Shown: one piece after another, positions 17,123 to 25,892 of the stretch
How positions within the stretch are numbered: position 1 is the stretch's first letter
Layout of the letters: each line of letters starts with the position of its first letter
Source: Pseudomonas nitroreducens
Lineage (GTDB): Bacteria; Pseudomonadota; Gammaproteobacteria; Pseudomonadales; Pseudomonadaceae
Direction: 5' to 3'
Assembly (NCBI RefSeq): GCF_024170165.1
Contig: NZ_JALJXP010000001.1
Location: forward strand, 496,001-560,000
DNA length: 64,000 bases
Notes under the pieces: generated by a model
What the model was told of the DNA's origin: nothing
What the model saw: only the letters and a program-made list of their open reading frames with translations
The model's database searches: none
Position numbers and translations under genes: made by a program

Positions 17123-18085
17123 ATGTTGAAGCAGATCCCGACTCATCTCATCGCCGGTCCCCTCGGGGCGGGCAAGACCAGCCTGCTGCAGGACTTGCTG
17201 GCGCAACGCCCGGCGGGCGAACGCTGGGCCGTGCTGGTCAACGAATTCGGCCAGGTCGGCCTCGATGCCGCGCTGTTGTCCCGTGACGAAGACGGCATCG
17301 CCCTGGGCGAAGTCGCCGGCGGCTGCCTGTGCTGCGTGAATGGTGCGCCGTTCCAGGTCGGCCTCGGCCGGCTGTTGCGCAAGGCCAGGCCGCAGCGGCT
17401 GTTCATCGAACCGTCCGGCCTTGGCCACCCCGCGCAACTGCTGGCGCAATTGCTTGCGGCGCCCTGGCAGGGCGTACTGGCCGTGCAGCCACTGGTGATG
17501 GTGCTGGATGCCGCCGCACTGGCTGCCGGGCAGCCCCTGCCCGAAGCTCAGCAGTTGGCACTCGCCGATGCGGCTCTTCTGCTGATGAACAAATCCGAGG
17601 CCGTGGACGACGCCGCGCGTGCAGCCCTGGCGGCGCGCATGCCTGAGGTGGCGTTGTACTGGACGAGCCACGGCCGGCTACCGCTGGGCGAGCTGCCCAG
17701 CGCACCGATTGAAGCGGCGGGCGCTGATTTGCCGCAGGGCGCTTCACCTGCCGAACCGGCGATGCTGTTGCGTCGTGAATCGCCGCTGCGCCAGGTACGC
17801 CTCGAAGAGGGCCGGCAGGCGGTCGGCTGGCGCTTCCACCGTGACTGGCGCTTCTCCATCGCCGAGCTGGACGCCTGGCTGGCCGGGCTTCCCGGCCTGT
17901 TGCGGGCCAAGGCGGTGGTGCACGCCGAGGACGCCTGGCTGGCCTGTAACCGTACCGTTGGTCCGGCGCCGTGGACGCCCAGTGCCTGGCGCAAGGACAG
18001 TCGGATAGAGCTGATCCTGGCCGCCGAGGCTGATCCACAGGCCCTTCAGCAAGGCCTTCTGCGTTGCGCGAGATCACCGATCTGA
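17123..18085 (+). CDS. Second COG0523/CobW-family GTPase
   Basis: 320-aa G3E GTPase. Walker A GPLGAGKTS (about 12-20), metal motif GGCLCCVNG (CxCC, about 69-77), FIEPSGLGHP, a nucleotide-base motif LLMNKSE (about 156) and a shortened C-terminal domain ending in CARSPI. It differs in size and sequence from the COG0523 protein at 14705, so they are distinct subfamilies, not a recent duplication. It is transcribed toward tonB1, whose own promoter starts just after its stop. No Zur box was seen upstream, so regulation may differ. A metallochaperone role is inferred from the family. Confidence 0.82.
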   Translation: MLKQIPTHLIAGPLGAGKTSLLQDLLAQRPAGERWAVLVNEFGQVGLDAALLSRDEDGIALGEVAGGCLCCVNGAPFQVGLGRLLRKARPQRLFIEPSGLGHPAQLLAQLLAAPWQGVLAVQPLVMVLDAAALAAGQPLPEAQQLALADAALLLMNKSEAVDDAARAALAARMPEVALYWTSHGRLPLGELPSAPIEAAGADLPQGASPAEPAMLLRRESPLRQVRLEEGRQAVGWRFHRDWRFSIAELDAWLAGLPGLLRAKAVVHAEDAWLACNRTVGPAPWTPSAWRKDSRIELILAAEADPQALQQGLLRCARSPI

Positions 18086-18094
18086 CAGAGAAGG

Positions 18095-18123
18095 TTGCCC
18101 TCGCGGAACGAGTGAATGATAAT
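18095..18123 (+). promoter_or_regulatory. Sigma70 promoter of tonB1
   Basis: TTGCCC (18095-18100), exact 17-bp spacer, GATAAT (18118-18123). The -10 is embedded in the Fur palindrome. Confidence 0.75.
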
Positions 18124-18131
18124 AATTATCA
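18117..18131. promoter_or_regulatory. Fur box of tonB1
   Basis: TGATAATAATTATCA, a perfect 7-1-7 palindrome equal to the Fur core, overlapping the tonB1 -10. Iron-replete Fur should block transcription. Confidence 0.9.
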
Positions 18132-18170
18132 GCAGATACTGCTTCGTGAACTCTTCCCGCAGGCTTTCTC

Positions 18171-19196
18171 ATGTCGTTACCCCAACCGCGCAAAGCGGCG
18201 GACGCCAGTCCTGCCGTGGACGCTGAGGAACAGCTGTTCACTTCCGCCACGGCGGATGACGGCGCCCCTTTGCCCAGTGTGAACGCCCAGCGCGCCAGTG
18301 AGGCCAACCTGCGACTCGTCAGCTGTGCGGGCCCCCGCCGGGATGACGAAGTGGTTCCCGAAGAGGTCCTGATTCCCTACGCCGCACCGGTCGAAGGCGT
18401 GGAAGACGGCGACCAGCCGCCGCCTCCCGGTGGCTGGTGGAAATCCTCCGGCCTGGCCGTGGGCCTGCACCTGGCCATCGTCGCCGCGCTGGTCTGGGTG
18501 ATGCCTACGCCGGCCGAGCTGAATCTGGGTGCCGGCGAGATGCCCAAGGCCATGCAGGTGAGCGTCGTCACCCTGCCGCCCAAACCCGAGCCGGTGCAGC
18601 AGCCGCCCGCCGCTGCGCCGACCCCGCCACCGCCGGAGCCCGAGCCGCCGAAACCGATCGAGCCGCCCAAGCCGGTGGAGAAGCCCAAGCCGAAATCCAA
18701 GCCGCCCGAGAAGGCCGTGCCCAAGGTATCGCCCAAGCCCAAGCCGAAACCCAAGCCCGAACCGGACCCGGAGCCCGCCGAGGAAGCTGCCGCGCCGCCG
18801 ACTCCGGCCGCACCGCCGCCGCCCGCCGCACCCACCGTCGGCCAGTTCACCCCGGGCGCCCAGGCTGCGCCGACCGGCTCCCAGGGACCCGCCGGCCTGC
18901 CCACCGGCAGCCTCAATGACAGCGACATCAAGCCGCTGCGCATGGATCCGCCGGTCTACCCGCGCATGGCGCTGAACCGTGGCATCGAAGGCCGGGTGAA
19001 GGTGCTGTTCACCATCACCAGCGACGGCCGCATCGCCGACATCCAGGTGCTGGAGTCTTCGCCCGCGCGGATGTTCGACAACGCCGTGCGCGACGCCATG
19101 GACAAGTGGCGCTTCGAGCCGCGCGTCAGCGGCGGCCGGATCGTCGCCCGCCAGGCGACCAAGGTGTTCTTCTTCAAGCTCGAAGGGCGTCGCTGA
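18171..19196 (+). CDS. tonB1: TonB energy transducer (TonB1 type)
   Basis: Couples the inner-membrane proton gradient (with ExbB/ExbD) to outer-membrane siderophore receptors. 341 aa: a cytoplasmic N-terminal extension of about 90 residues (typical of Pseudomonas TonB1 and absent in E. coli TonB), one membrane anchor (about 92-112, SSGLAVGLHLAIVAALVWV) with the conserved His, a Pro/Lys/Glu-rich periplasmic spacer (about 130-215, PKP/PEP repeats) and a C-terminal TonB domain (about 255-341, with PVYPRMALNRGIEGRVKVLF). No exbB/exbD adjoin it, as is usual for tonB1. Fur and promoter signals lie upstream and a strong terminator downstream. Confidence 0.93.
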   Translation: MSLPQPRKAADASPAVDAEEQLFTSATADDGAPLPSVNAQRASEANLRLVSCAGPRRDDEVVPEEVLIPYAAPVEGVEDGDQPPPPGGWWKSSGLAVGLHLAIVAALVWVMPTPAELNLGAGEMPKAMQVSVVTLPPKPEPVQQPPAAAPTPPPPEPEPPKPIEPPKPVEKPKPKSKPPEKAVPKVSPKPKPKPKPEPDPEPAEEAAAPPTPAAPPPPAAPTVGQFTPGAQAAPTGSQGPAGLPTGSLNDSDIKPLRMDPPVYPRMALNRGIEGRVKVLFTITSDGRIADIQVLESSPARMFDNAVRDAMDKWRFEPRVSGGRIVARQATKVFFFKLEGRR

Positions 19197-19215
19197 CGGC
19201 CGGCCGAGTGAAACG

Positions 19216-19242
19216 AAAAACGCGCCCCGGGGCGCGTTTTTT
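19216..19242. terminator. Bidirectional terminator between tonB1 and the deoxyribosyltransferase gene
   Basis: AAAAACGCGCCCC / GGGGCGCGTTTTT: a perfect 13-bp inverted repeat with A and T flanks, suitable for both convergent genes. Confidence 0.88.
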
Positions 19243-19303
19243 GTTGCCGGCGATTGGCCTGCCAGCGCGCCCTGCAGGCGCGGATCGCGGGCATGGCCCG
19301 CTC

Positions 19304-19810
19304 CTACAGTGGCATCAGTTCCGCGCGCAGCAGCTCCAGCGCCTCCCGCGCCCCGCCCACGGCGATCTTCGCCGGCACGCCAAGCATCAGGTTCAGCGGC
19401 AGGCCGAAGGCCTCGATCTGGTTGCCGTCGCGGTCGCGACCCTCTTCCTCGCCTTTCCATTCGCAGGGCAGGCGCTCGAGGCAGCTGCCGCCTTCGTTGA
19501 GGTAGCCGAACAGCGGCTTGCCCAGTGCGGCGGCGTAGCCCAGCTCGAAGGCCGTGCCGCTGTCCGGCTCGGCGCCGCGGAAGGGGTTGAGGTTGGCCAG
19601 CACCGCGTCGGCCTGACGGATCAGTTCCAGGTTGGCCTGGTAGATCCAGCGCGCCTGCTCGACCGGCTCGACGATGCCCGCCGGCACCGAGTGATCCAGC
19701 GGGTACAGCCCCTGCACGCCGAATTCGGCGCACAGGGCCTTGAGCCGCTCGCCCTGCTCGAAGGCATCGGGGAGGAACACATCGGGGCCGGCGAGGTACA
19801 GCTTGAGCAT
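19304..19810 (-). CDS. Nucleoside 2-deoxyribosyltransferase family protein
   Basis: A 168-aa Rossmann-like enzyme that cleaves or exchanges N-glycosidic bonds of (deoxy)nucleosides. The start is KLYLAGPDVFLPDAF (family beta-strand and loop, residues 3-17). IRQADAVLANLNPFRGAEPDSGTAFELGYAAALGKPLFGYL (about 64-104) contains the conserved D-A-V, Asn and GTAFELGYA motif with the catalytic Glu. It is the downstream gene of a pair with the Ca2+/H+ antiporter (2-bp gap). Physiological role uncertain; nucleotide salvage or clearing of modified nucleosides is the usual suggestion. Confidence 0.82.
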   Translation of the reverse strand: MLKLYLAGPDVFLPDAFEQGERLKALCAEFGVQGLYPLDHSVPAGIVEPVEQARWIYQANLELIRQADAVLANLNPFRGAEPDSGTAFELGYAAALGKPLFGYLNEGGSCLERLPCEWKGEEEGRDRDGNQIEAFGLPLNLMLGVPAKIAVGGAREALELLRAELMPL

Positions 19811-19812
19811 GG

Positions 19813-20895
19813 TCAGAGCCCCATGAACGACAGCATCAGGAAGGTGGCGAACAGCACGAAGTGGGTCATGCCCTCGATGGCGTTGGTCTTGCCGTCATGC
19901 AGGTTGTAGCCGGCGACCATCAGGGTGATGAACATCATGCCGGTCTGCAGCGGGGTCATCGCCATCTGGATCGGCTGGCCCTTGAACAACGCCAGCGCCT
20001 CGATCACCGGCACGGTGAGGATCACGGTCGACAGCGACGCGCCCAGGGCGATGTTGACCACCGGCTGCATGCGGTTGGCCATCGCCGCGCGCAGGGCGGT
20101 GAGGATTTCCGGGCTGGCGGAGATCGCTGCCACCAGCAGCGCCGGCACGATCGGCGGCACGCCGCTGCCTTCCAGGCCGACGTCCAGGGCCTTGGACATG
20201 ACCTCGGCGAGCGCGCCGATCAGCACCACGCCGACCACCAGCAGGCCCATGGACTGCTTGCTGTTGCCGGGGGCCTCGTGGCCTTCGGGGTGCTCGCCGT
20301 GGGTGGCGTAGTTGTAGCTGAAGAAATAGCTGTGCTGGCCGGTCTGCATGCGCAGGAACAGCGCGTAGAGCATGACCATGCAGCCGATGGTGAAGAACGA
20401 GTAGAGCTTCCACTGCTCGGCCGGGATCAGCTCCGGCACCACCATGGAGATGCCCACGGCGGTGAGGATCATGGTCACGTAGGTCTTGCCCGAATCGTCG
20501 TTGTACGACTGCTCGCCGTGCTTGAGGCCGCCCAGCAGCGCGGCGAGGCCGAGGATGCCGTTCATGTCGAGCATCACCGCGGCGTAGATGGTGTCGCGGG
20601 CCAGGGTCGGCGAGTGGTTGTGGTTCATCATGATCGCCAGGATCACCACCTCCACCAGCACCGCCGCCAGGGTCAGGATCATGGTGCCGTAGGGCTCGCC
20701 GACCTTCTCCGCGAGGATCTCGGCGTGGTGCGCCACGCGCAGCGAGACGCCGATGATCACCGCCAGCAGCGCGGTGGCGGCGATCCCCGCGAGCATCTTG
20801 CCGCCGCCCAGCAGGCTGTGCTCCAGCGGGTACACCGCGATGGCCACCAGCACGACGAGGAGGAGGAATTTTTCTTCTTTGAGCGCGCGTAGCAT
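19813..20895 (-). CDS. chaA: Ca2+(Na+)/H+ antiporter, ChaA type
   Basis: Inner-membrane cation exchanger of 360 aa with about 11 hydrophobic helices in two related halves. The conserved acidic helix pairs are visible: GEPYGTMILTLAAVLVEVVILA (alpha-1, about 66-87) and a second region around ALLVAAISASPEILTALRAAMANRM. A His/Gly/Glu-rich cytoplasmic loop (THGEHPEGHEAPGNS, about 198-212) separates the halves. The motifs fit ChaA/CAX exchangers of the CaCA superfamily. It would extrude Ca2+ or Na+/K+ in exchange for H+. It starts the operon with the deoxyribosyltransferase gene. Confidence 0.85.
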   Translation of the reverse strand: MLRALKEEKFLLLVVLVAIAVYPLEHSLLGGGKMLAGIAATALLAVIIGVSLRVAHHAEILAEKVGEPYGTMILTLAAVLVEVVILAIMMNHNHSPTLARDTIYAAVMLDMNGILGLAALLGGLKHGEQSYNDDSGKTYVTMILTAVGISMVVPELIPAEQWKLYSFFTIGCMVMLYALFLRMQTGQHSYFFSYNYATHGEHPEGHEAPGNSKQSMGLLVVGVVLIGALAEVMSKALDVGLEGSGVPPIVPALLVAAISASPEILTALRAAMANRMQPVVNIALGASLSTVILTVPVIEALALFKGQPIQMAMTPLQTGMMFITLMVAGYNLHDGKTNAIEGMTHFVLFATFLMLSFMGL

Positions 20896-20988
20896 CGAGG
20901 GCTATCCATTTCCGAAGAGAGGCGGGTGCGCCATCTTAGGCAATGCCCGGTAAGCGCACCAGCGGGCGACGGCTTGCCGCGCGGGTCC

Positions 20989-21468
20989 TCAGTGAAGCCG
21001 GCCGGTGCGCTCGAGAAACTGCTTCTGTGCGGCGAAGATCTGTTCGGGCAGTCCCCGCAGGCTCTGGTAGGTGGTCGCCAGGCTTTGCGCGAGGGTCTCC
21101 TTCTTCGCCTGGTCGGTGGTCTCCGCGTAACGCTTGAGTTGCTGGTAGTAGCCGATCTGCAGTTCGTAGTAACGGGACAGGTTGCTGGCGAACTGGCTGG
21201 CATCCGGGCTGTGCTGGAGTTGCTGCACCTGGTTCAGGTTCTTTTCGAGTTCGGCAATGTGCTCGCCGGGGTTCCCTGCCGGGGAGCCGGGGCTGGCGCC
21301 TTGGCCCGGATCGAAATCGCCGTTGATCAGGCGTTCCATGTCCCGGTCGATGCGCTGCACGTTGGCGAGAAAGGCAGAGGTCACCACCTCGTTGTATTTC
21401 AGGTCGCCGGGCTGCCCGCAGGCGGCCAGGGCCAGCGGCAGCAACAGGGCCAGGAGAGTCTTGTTCAT
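20989..21468 (-). CDS. Lipoprotein of the DUF3053 type
   Basis: 159 aa with a lipoprotein signal (MNKTLLALLLPLALAACG, lipobox L-A-A-C with Cys17) and a helical, Gln-rich mature part containing NEVVTSAFLANVQRIDRDMERL and a long coiled-coil-like segment (about 70-150, ELEKNLNQVQQLQ, ELQIGYYQQLKRYAE). Length and helix pattern fit DUF3053 lipoproteins, whose function is not known. Position +2 of the mature protein is Gly, which favours outer-membrane sorting. The ATG is fixed by the lipobox; its ribosome site is weak. It stands alone, upstream of chaA by 93 bp on the same strand. Confidence 0.72.
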   Translation of the reverse strand: MNKTLLALLLPLALAACGQPGDLKYNEVVTSAFLANVQRIDRDMERLINGDFDPGQGASPGSPAGNPGEHIAELEKNLNQVQQLQHSPDASQFASNLSRYYELQIGYYQQLKRYAETTDQAKKETLAQSLATTYQSLRGLPEQIFAAQKQFLERTGRLH

Positions 21469-21654
21469 GGAGTGGGCCGGATGGGAGAGGAGGAAGGTGA
21501 TTCTAGAAAGGGGCCCGGTCGGAAGATTTCGCGGATATCTGTCTTTTGCGTCAGAATTATCTCCGTCCACTGCGTGATGGGGCCCGCCGCCCCGCTGCCA
21601 ATTGCTTGCCGGGCCGGCCTGTGTGCCAATCACGGACGCCTGACCCACCGATAA

Positions 21655-22617
<963 letters not shown>

Positions 22618-22630
22618 GGCCGATCTCTGA

Positions 22631-22655
22631 CCCTCTCCCTTCGGGAGAGGGTTTG
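22631..22655 (+). terminator. Terminator after add, of a repeated CCCTCTCCC-hairpin type
   Basis: CCCTCTCCC (22631-22639), loop TTC, GGGAGAGGG (22643-22651), then TTTG. The same 9-bp arms recur at 33858-33879 and 33952-33995. Confidence 0.75.
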
Positions 22656-22756
22656 CTCGCCGTCCCGATCCGTCCCCTCATCTGGCGCCCGCGACCTTTC
22701 GCGCAACCCCTGCTACCCCTATAAGAACGCCTCTCCCACCGTCACGAGGTAGCAGC

Positions 22757-23437
22757 ATGAACAGGATCGTCGCCATCACCGGCGGCTTCGGCCATCTGGG
22801 TAGCGTGGTCGGCCAGGCGTTCGCCGACGCCGGCTGGCAGGTCGCGTTGCTCGACCGCGCCGTCGGCCCGCGTTATCCACAGGCCGGTGCGCTGTCCATC
22901 GGCGGCATCGACCTCACCGATCCGGCTGCCGCCCGCGCGGCGCTGGACCAGGTCGGCGAGCATTTCGGCGGCCTGGACGCGCTGATCAACGTGGCCGGCG
23001 GCTTCCACTGGGAAACCCTGGGCGATGGCGACATCGACACCTGGGACCTGATGTACCGCATCAACCTGCGCACCGCCGTGGTTTCCAGCCAGGCTGCGCT
23101 GGCGCACCTGAAGGAACGTGGGCACGGGCGCATCCTCAACATCGCCGCCGCTGCCGCCACCCGCGCGGCACTGGGCATGGGCGCCTATGCGGCGTCCAAG
23201 GCCGGCGTCATGCGCCTGACCGAAGCGCTGGCGGAGGAACTGAAGGACGCGCACATCACCGTCAACGCGCTGATGCCGAGCATCATCGACACCCCGCAGA
23301 ACCGTGCCGACATGCCCACCGCCGAGTTCGACCGCTGGGTGCAGCCGGAGCAACTGGCGGCGACGCTGCTGTTCCTTGCTTCCGACGCGGCGGCGGCCAT
23401 TACCGGGGCGTGCATTCCGGTGACCGGGCGGGTGTGA
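22757..23437 (+). CDS. Short-chain dehydrogenase/reductase with substituted catalytic Ser
   Basis: 226-aa classical-fold SDR. Cofactor motif GGFGHLGS (TGGxxxxGxxG variant, about 8-15), NVAGG after strand 4 (about 78) and catalytic YAASK (Tyr about 144, Lys 148). The residue 13 before the Tyr, normally the catalytic Ser, is Ala in NIAAAAATRAALGMGAY. The same substitution is known from dihydropteridine-reductase-like SDRs, so a quinonoid-pterin or related reductase is possible. Substrate unknown. It is a single gene with a ribosome site GAGGTAGCAGC before the ATG. It is followed by REP elements and a convergent LysR gene. Confidence 0.8.
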   Translation: MNRIVAITGGFGHLGSVVGQAFADAGWQVALLDRAVGPRYPQAGALSIGGIDLTDPAAARAALDQVGEHFGGLDALINVAGGFHWETLGDGDIDTWDLMYRINLRTAVVSSQAALAHLKERGHGRILNIAAAAATRAALGMGAYAASKAGVMRLTEALAEELKDAHITVNALMPSIIDTPQNRADMPTAEFDRWVQPEQLAATLLFLASDAAAAITGACIPVTGRV

Positions 23438-23450
23438 TTGCGCGGCTTTG

Positions 23451-23520
23451 GTAGGGCGCATAACCCGGCACGGGTTATCCGCCGCGATGGCGGATAACAC
23501 CTCGGCGTTATGCGCCCTGC
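23451..23520. repeat. Intergenic palindrome, 'GTAGGGCGCATAAC' family
   Basis: Outer arms GTAGGGCGCATAAC (23451-23464) and GTTATGCGCCCTGC (23507-23520), with an inner nested pair GTTATCCGCC / GGCGGATAAC. A related copy is at 47728-47803. Confidence 0.8.
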
Positions 23521-23542
23521 GTATTGAGCAGGGGGGCTATTC

Positions 23543-23619
23543 GTAGGAGCGAGCTTGCTCGCGAACGGACTTTCCGGCGGCTTCGGCGCTGGGCGGTTCG
23601 CGAGCAAGCTCGCTCCTAC
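23543..23619. repeat. REP pair (GAGCGAGCTTGCTCGC family)
   Basis: GTAGGAGCGAGCTTGCTCGC begins the left copy (23543-23565); the inverted copy runs 23597-23619 (ends GCTCCTAC). Typical extragenic REP doublet of Pseudomonas. Confidence 0.88.
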
Positions 23620-23639
23620 AGGTGGAATCCGGTGTGGGT

Positions 23640-24521
23640 TCAGGCTTCGACAGCCCCCACGCTGCGCAGGAAAGCTGCCAGACACGGGTTGTCGTTGTGC
23701 GGACTCCAGGCCGCGCCGTACTCCACCTGCGGCGACCGGCCGATGGCGCGGAAGGCCACGCCGGGCAGCTGCATGCGCCGCATCGAATCCGGCACCAGCG
23801 ACACCCCCAGCCCCTCGGCCACCAGGTTGACGATGGTCTGCTGCAGGTGCGTCTCCATGCGCACCGCCGGGGCGAAACCGTGCTGGCGGCAGCAGTCCAT
23901 CACCGACTCGTGCAGCGCCGGCGCGGTGGCCGGCGGGAAGGTGATGAAGGGCTCGCCGGCCAGCCTGGCCACGTCCAACTCGGGTTCCTGCGCCAATCCG
24001 TGATCGGCCGGCAGCACCGCGCACAGCGGCTCGCGCTGCAGCGTGCGGTACAGCCGCTGGCCCGGCTCGCGTTCGGGGAAGGTCAGGGCGACGTCCACCT
24101 CGCCGCTGTCCAGCGCCGGGCCGAGGTCGCGCGGGAGCATCTCGTTGAGCACCAGCTTCACTTCCGGGTGGCCGTCGGCGAAGGCTTTCAGCAGGCGTGG
24201 CAGCAGCGTCCAGGCGGCTAGCATGGTGAAGCCGATACGTAGCTCGCCGCGCTCCCCGCGAGCAGTGGCGCGGGCCGAACGCACGGCAAGGTCGAGGCCG
24301 GCGAGCAGCGCCCGGGCCTGCTGCTGGAAGTCGCGGCCGGCGGCGGTCAGCTCCACCGAGCGCGAGTGGCGGGCGAACAGCGGAGTGCCCAGTTCCTCTT
24401 CCAGCGCGGCGATCTGCCGGCTCAGCGGCGGCTGGGTGATGTGCAGCGCCTCGGCGGCGCGGCCGAAGTGCAAGTGCTCGGCAACGGCGAGGAAATAGCG
24501 CAGCTGGCGGAAGTCGATCAT
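23640..24521 (-). CDS. LysR-family transcriptional regulator
   Basis: 293 aa with an N-terminal winged HTH (RQLRYFLAVAEHLHFGRAAEALHITQPPLSRQIAALEEELG, starting at residue 5) and a C-terminal effector-binding domain (about 90-290, with ELRIGFTMLAAWTLLPRLL and VAEGLGVSLVP). It belongs to the aromatic/benzoate-type branch by the HFGRAAEALHITQPPLSRQ helix. It is divergent from the AEC transporter gene with about 100 bp between starts, the usual arrangement of a LysR protein and its target. Effector unknown. Confidence 0.88.
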   Translation of the reverse strand: MIDFRQLRYFLAVAEHLHFGRAAEALHITQPPLSRQIAALEEELGTPLFARHSRSVELTAAGRDFQQQARALLAGLDLAVRSARATARGERGELRIGFTMLAAWTLLPRLLKAFADGHPEVKLVLNEMLPRDLGPALDSGEVDVALTFPEREPGQRLYRTLQREPLCAVLPADHGLAQEPELDVARLAGEPFITFPPATAPALHESVMDCCRQHGFAPAVRMETHLQQTIVNLVAEGLGVSLVPDSMRRMQLPGVAFRAIGRSPQVEYGAAWSPHNDNPCLAAFLRSVGAVEA

Positions 24522-24622
24522 CGATACGGATCAGGTATGAATTTGCGCTTTAGTAAGCATTGGACGGTATCAATTGGCAACCCTATGCTCGCCTGCCGCT
24601 CCCGCTCTCCAGGTTCCCTGTC

Positions 24623-25552
24623 ATGCACACCGTGTTCGCCGTCGTCCTGCCGATCTTCGCGCTGATCCTGGTCGGCTGGCTGTGCCGGCGCACCAACCGC
24701 CTCGGCCCGCAGGCGGCCTCGGAGATCAACAAGCTGGTGGTCTGGCTGTGCCTGCCGGCGCTGCTGTTCAAGGTCACCGCCACCGCGACCTGGGCGGAAA
24801 TCTGGCAGCCGGGCTTCCTCGCCGCTTTCACCGGCGGCTGCCTGCTGGTGTTCTTCGCCACCCTCGTCTGGCGCCTGATGCAGGGCCGGGCGCTGCCGGC
24901 GGCGAGTATTGATGGCCTCAGCGCGTCCTACGCCAATACCGGGTACATGGGCATTCCGCTGTGCCTGCTGGTGTTCGGCCAGGACGGCCTGGAGCCGGCG
25001 CTGATCGCCTCGCTGCTGGTGGTCTGCGTGCTGTTCGCCATCGCCGTGGTGTGCATCGAGGTCGGCCTGCAGGAAGAGAAGCACCTCGGCCGTGCCGTCT
25101 GGGTGGTGAGCAAGGCGCTGGGCAAGAACCCGCTGGTGGTGTCGCCGATCATTGGTGGCCTGTGGGCGCTGACCGGCATCGGCCTGCCGGCGCCGTTGCT
25201 GCATTTCCTCGACATGCTCTCTGCGGCGACCACGCCGTGCGCGCTGGTCTCGCTGGGCCTGTTCCTGGCGCAGAAGCAGGAGGGCGAACAGGTCGGCGCC
25301 TGGCCGCTGGTGGCGATCAAGCTGGTCGGCCAGCCATTGCTCACCGGCTTCCTCGCCTACAAGGTCTTCGACCTGCCGCCGCTGTGGGCGGATTCGGCGC
25401 TGCTGCTCAGCGCACTGCCCACCGGCACCGGACCGTTCATGCTCGCCGAGTACTACCAGCGCGAGGCGGCAGTGGTGTCGCGGAGCATCCTGGTGTCGAC
25501 GTTGGGGTCGCTGGTCACGCTCTCCCTGTGCCTGCTCTGGATCGCCCGATAG
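24623..25552 (+). CDS. AEC-family (auxin efflux carrier-like) transporter
   Basis: 309-aa membrane protein with about ten helices in two halves. N-terminal VLPIFALILVGWLCRRTNRLG and NKLVVWLCLPALLFKV (helix 2 with the conserved Pro), mid-region YANTGYMGIPLCL (about 108-120), and the C-terminal half with ALLLSALPTGTGPFMLAEYYQ (inverted-repeat counterpart). Family members export or import small organic acids such as malate or malonate. The ATG at 24623 gives the normal length; an upstream TTG in frame would add 21 unhydrophobic residues. Divergent from a LysR regulator that probably controls it. Confidence 0.83.
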   Translation: MHTVFAVVLPIFALILVGWLCRRTNRLGPQAASEINKLVVWLCLPALLFKVTATATWAEIWQPGFLAAFTGGCLLVFFATLVWRLMQGRALPAASIDGLSASYANTGYMGIPLCLLVFGQDGLEPALIASLLVVCVLFAIAVVCIEVGLQEEKHLGRAVWVVSKALGKNPLVVSPIIGGLWALTGIGLPAPLLHFLDMLSAATTPCALVSLGLFLAQKQEGEQVGAWPLVAIKLVGQPLLTGFLAYKVFDLPPLWADSALLLSALPTGTGPFMLAEYYQREAAVVSRSILVSTLGSLVTLSLCLLWIAR

Positions 25553-25562
25553 CAGACCTTGC

Positions 25563-25633
25563 GTAGGAGCGGACTCTGTCCGCGATCGGTCCGCAGCGCG
25601 CCGGAAGCCATCGCGGACGGAGTCCGCCCCTAC
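25563..25633. repeat. REP pair, GGAGCGGACTCTGTCCGCGAT type
   Basis: GTAGGAGCGGACTCTGTCCG (left arm) and its near-complement ending GGAGTCCGCCCCTAC (right arm). A second member is at 30417-30486. Confidence 0.85.
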
Positions 25634-25659
25634 GTTTTCAGCGGCATCGGCGTAACCCT

Positions 25660-25750
25660 GTAGGAGCGAGCTTGCTCGCGAACCGCCCAGCTCCGGAGCC
25701 GCCGGAAAATCTGTTCGCGAGCAAGAATTAGGCGTCCCCCTCGCTCCTAC
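25660..25750. repeat. REP pair with an interrupted right arm
   Basis: Left arm GTAGGAGCGAGCTTGCTCGC is intact (25660-25682). The right arm reads TTCGCGAGCAAG, then about 14 extra bases (AATTAGGCGTCCCC, 25726-25739), then CTCGCTCCTAC. Confidence 0.82.
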
Positions 25751-25763
25751 AAAAACCGGGCAT

Positions 25764-25801
25764 AAAAAAACGGACCGGCCATCGCGGGGATGGCGGGTCC
25801 G
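25764..25801 (-). terminator. Rho-independent terminator of the amine-locus APC gene
   Basis: On the minus strand GGACC-GCCAT pairs with ATGGC-GGTCC (one mismatch column), followed by GTTTTTTT. About 90 bp after the stop at 25893. Confidence 0.88.
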
Positions 25802-25816
25802 TTGCGCAAACGCAGG

Positions 25817-25845
25817 GGAGCGTCACCAGGGGTAGGTGACGCTCC
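25817..25845. terminator. Perfect 11-bp hairpin after the APC gene
   Basis: GGAGCGTCACC (25817-25827) / GGTGACGCTCC (25835-25845), 7-nt loop, 47 bp after the stop. It lacks a T tract; probably an mRNA 3'-end stabiliser ahead of the true terminator. Confidence 0.55.
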
Positions 25846-25892
25846 AGACGCAGCCCCTCAGGCGTATGGCCCGAATTGCGTCAACGTTGCGA

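Larger units (their letters stand above)
25553..25892. other. Intergenic region of REP elements and terminator hairpins
   Basis: 340 bp between converging genes: two REP-type palindromes (25563-25633, 25660-25750), a strong minus-strand terminator (25764-25801) and an 11-bp perfect hairpin (25817-25845). No gene is seen. Confidence 0.75.
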
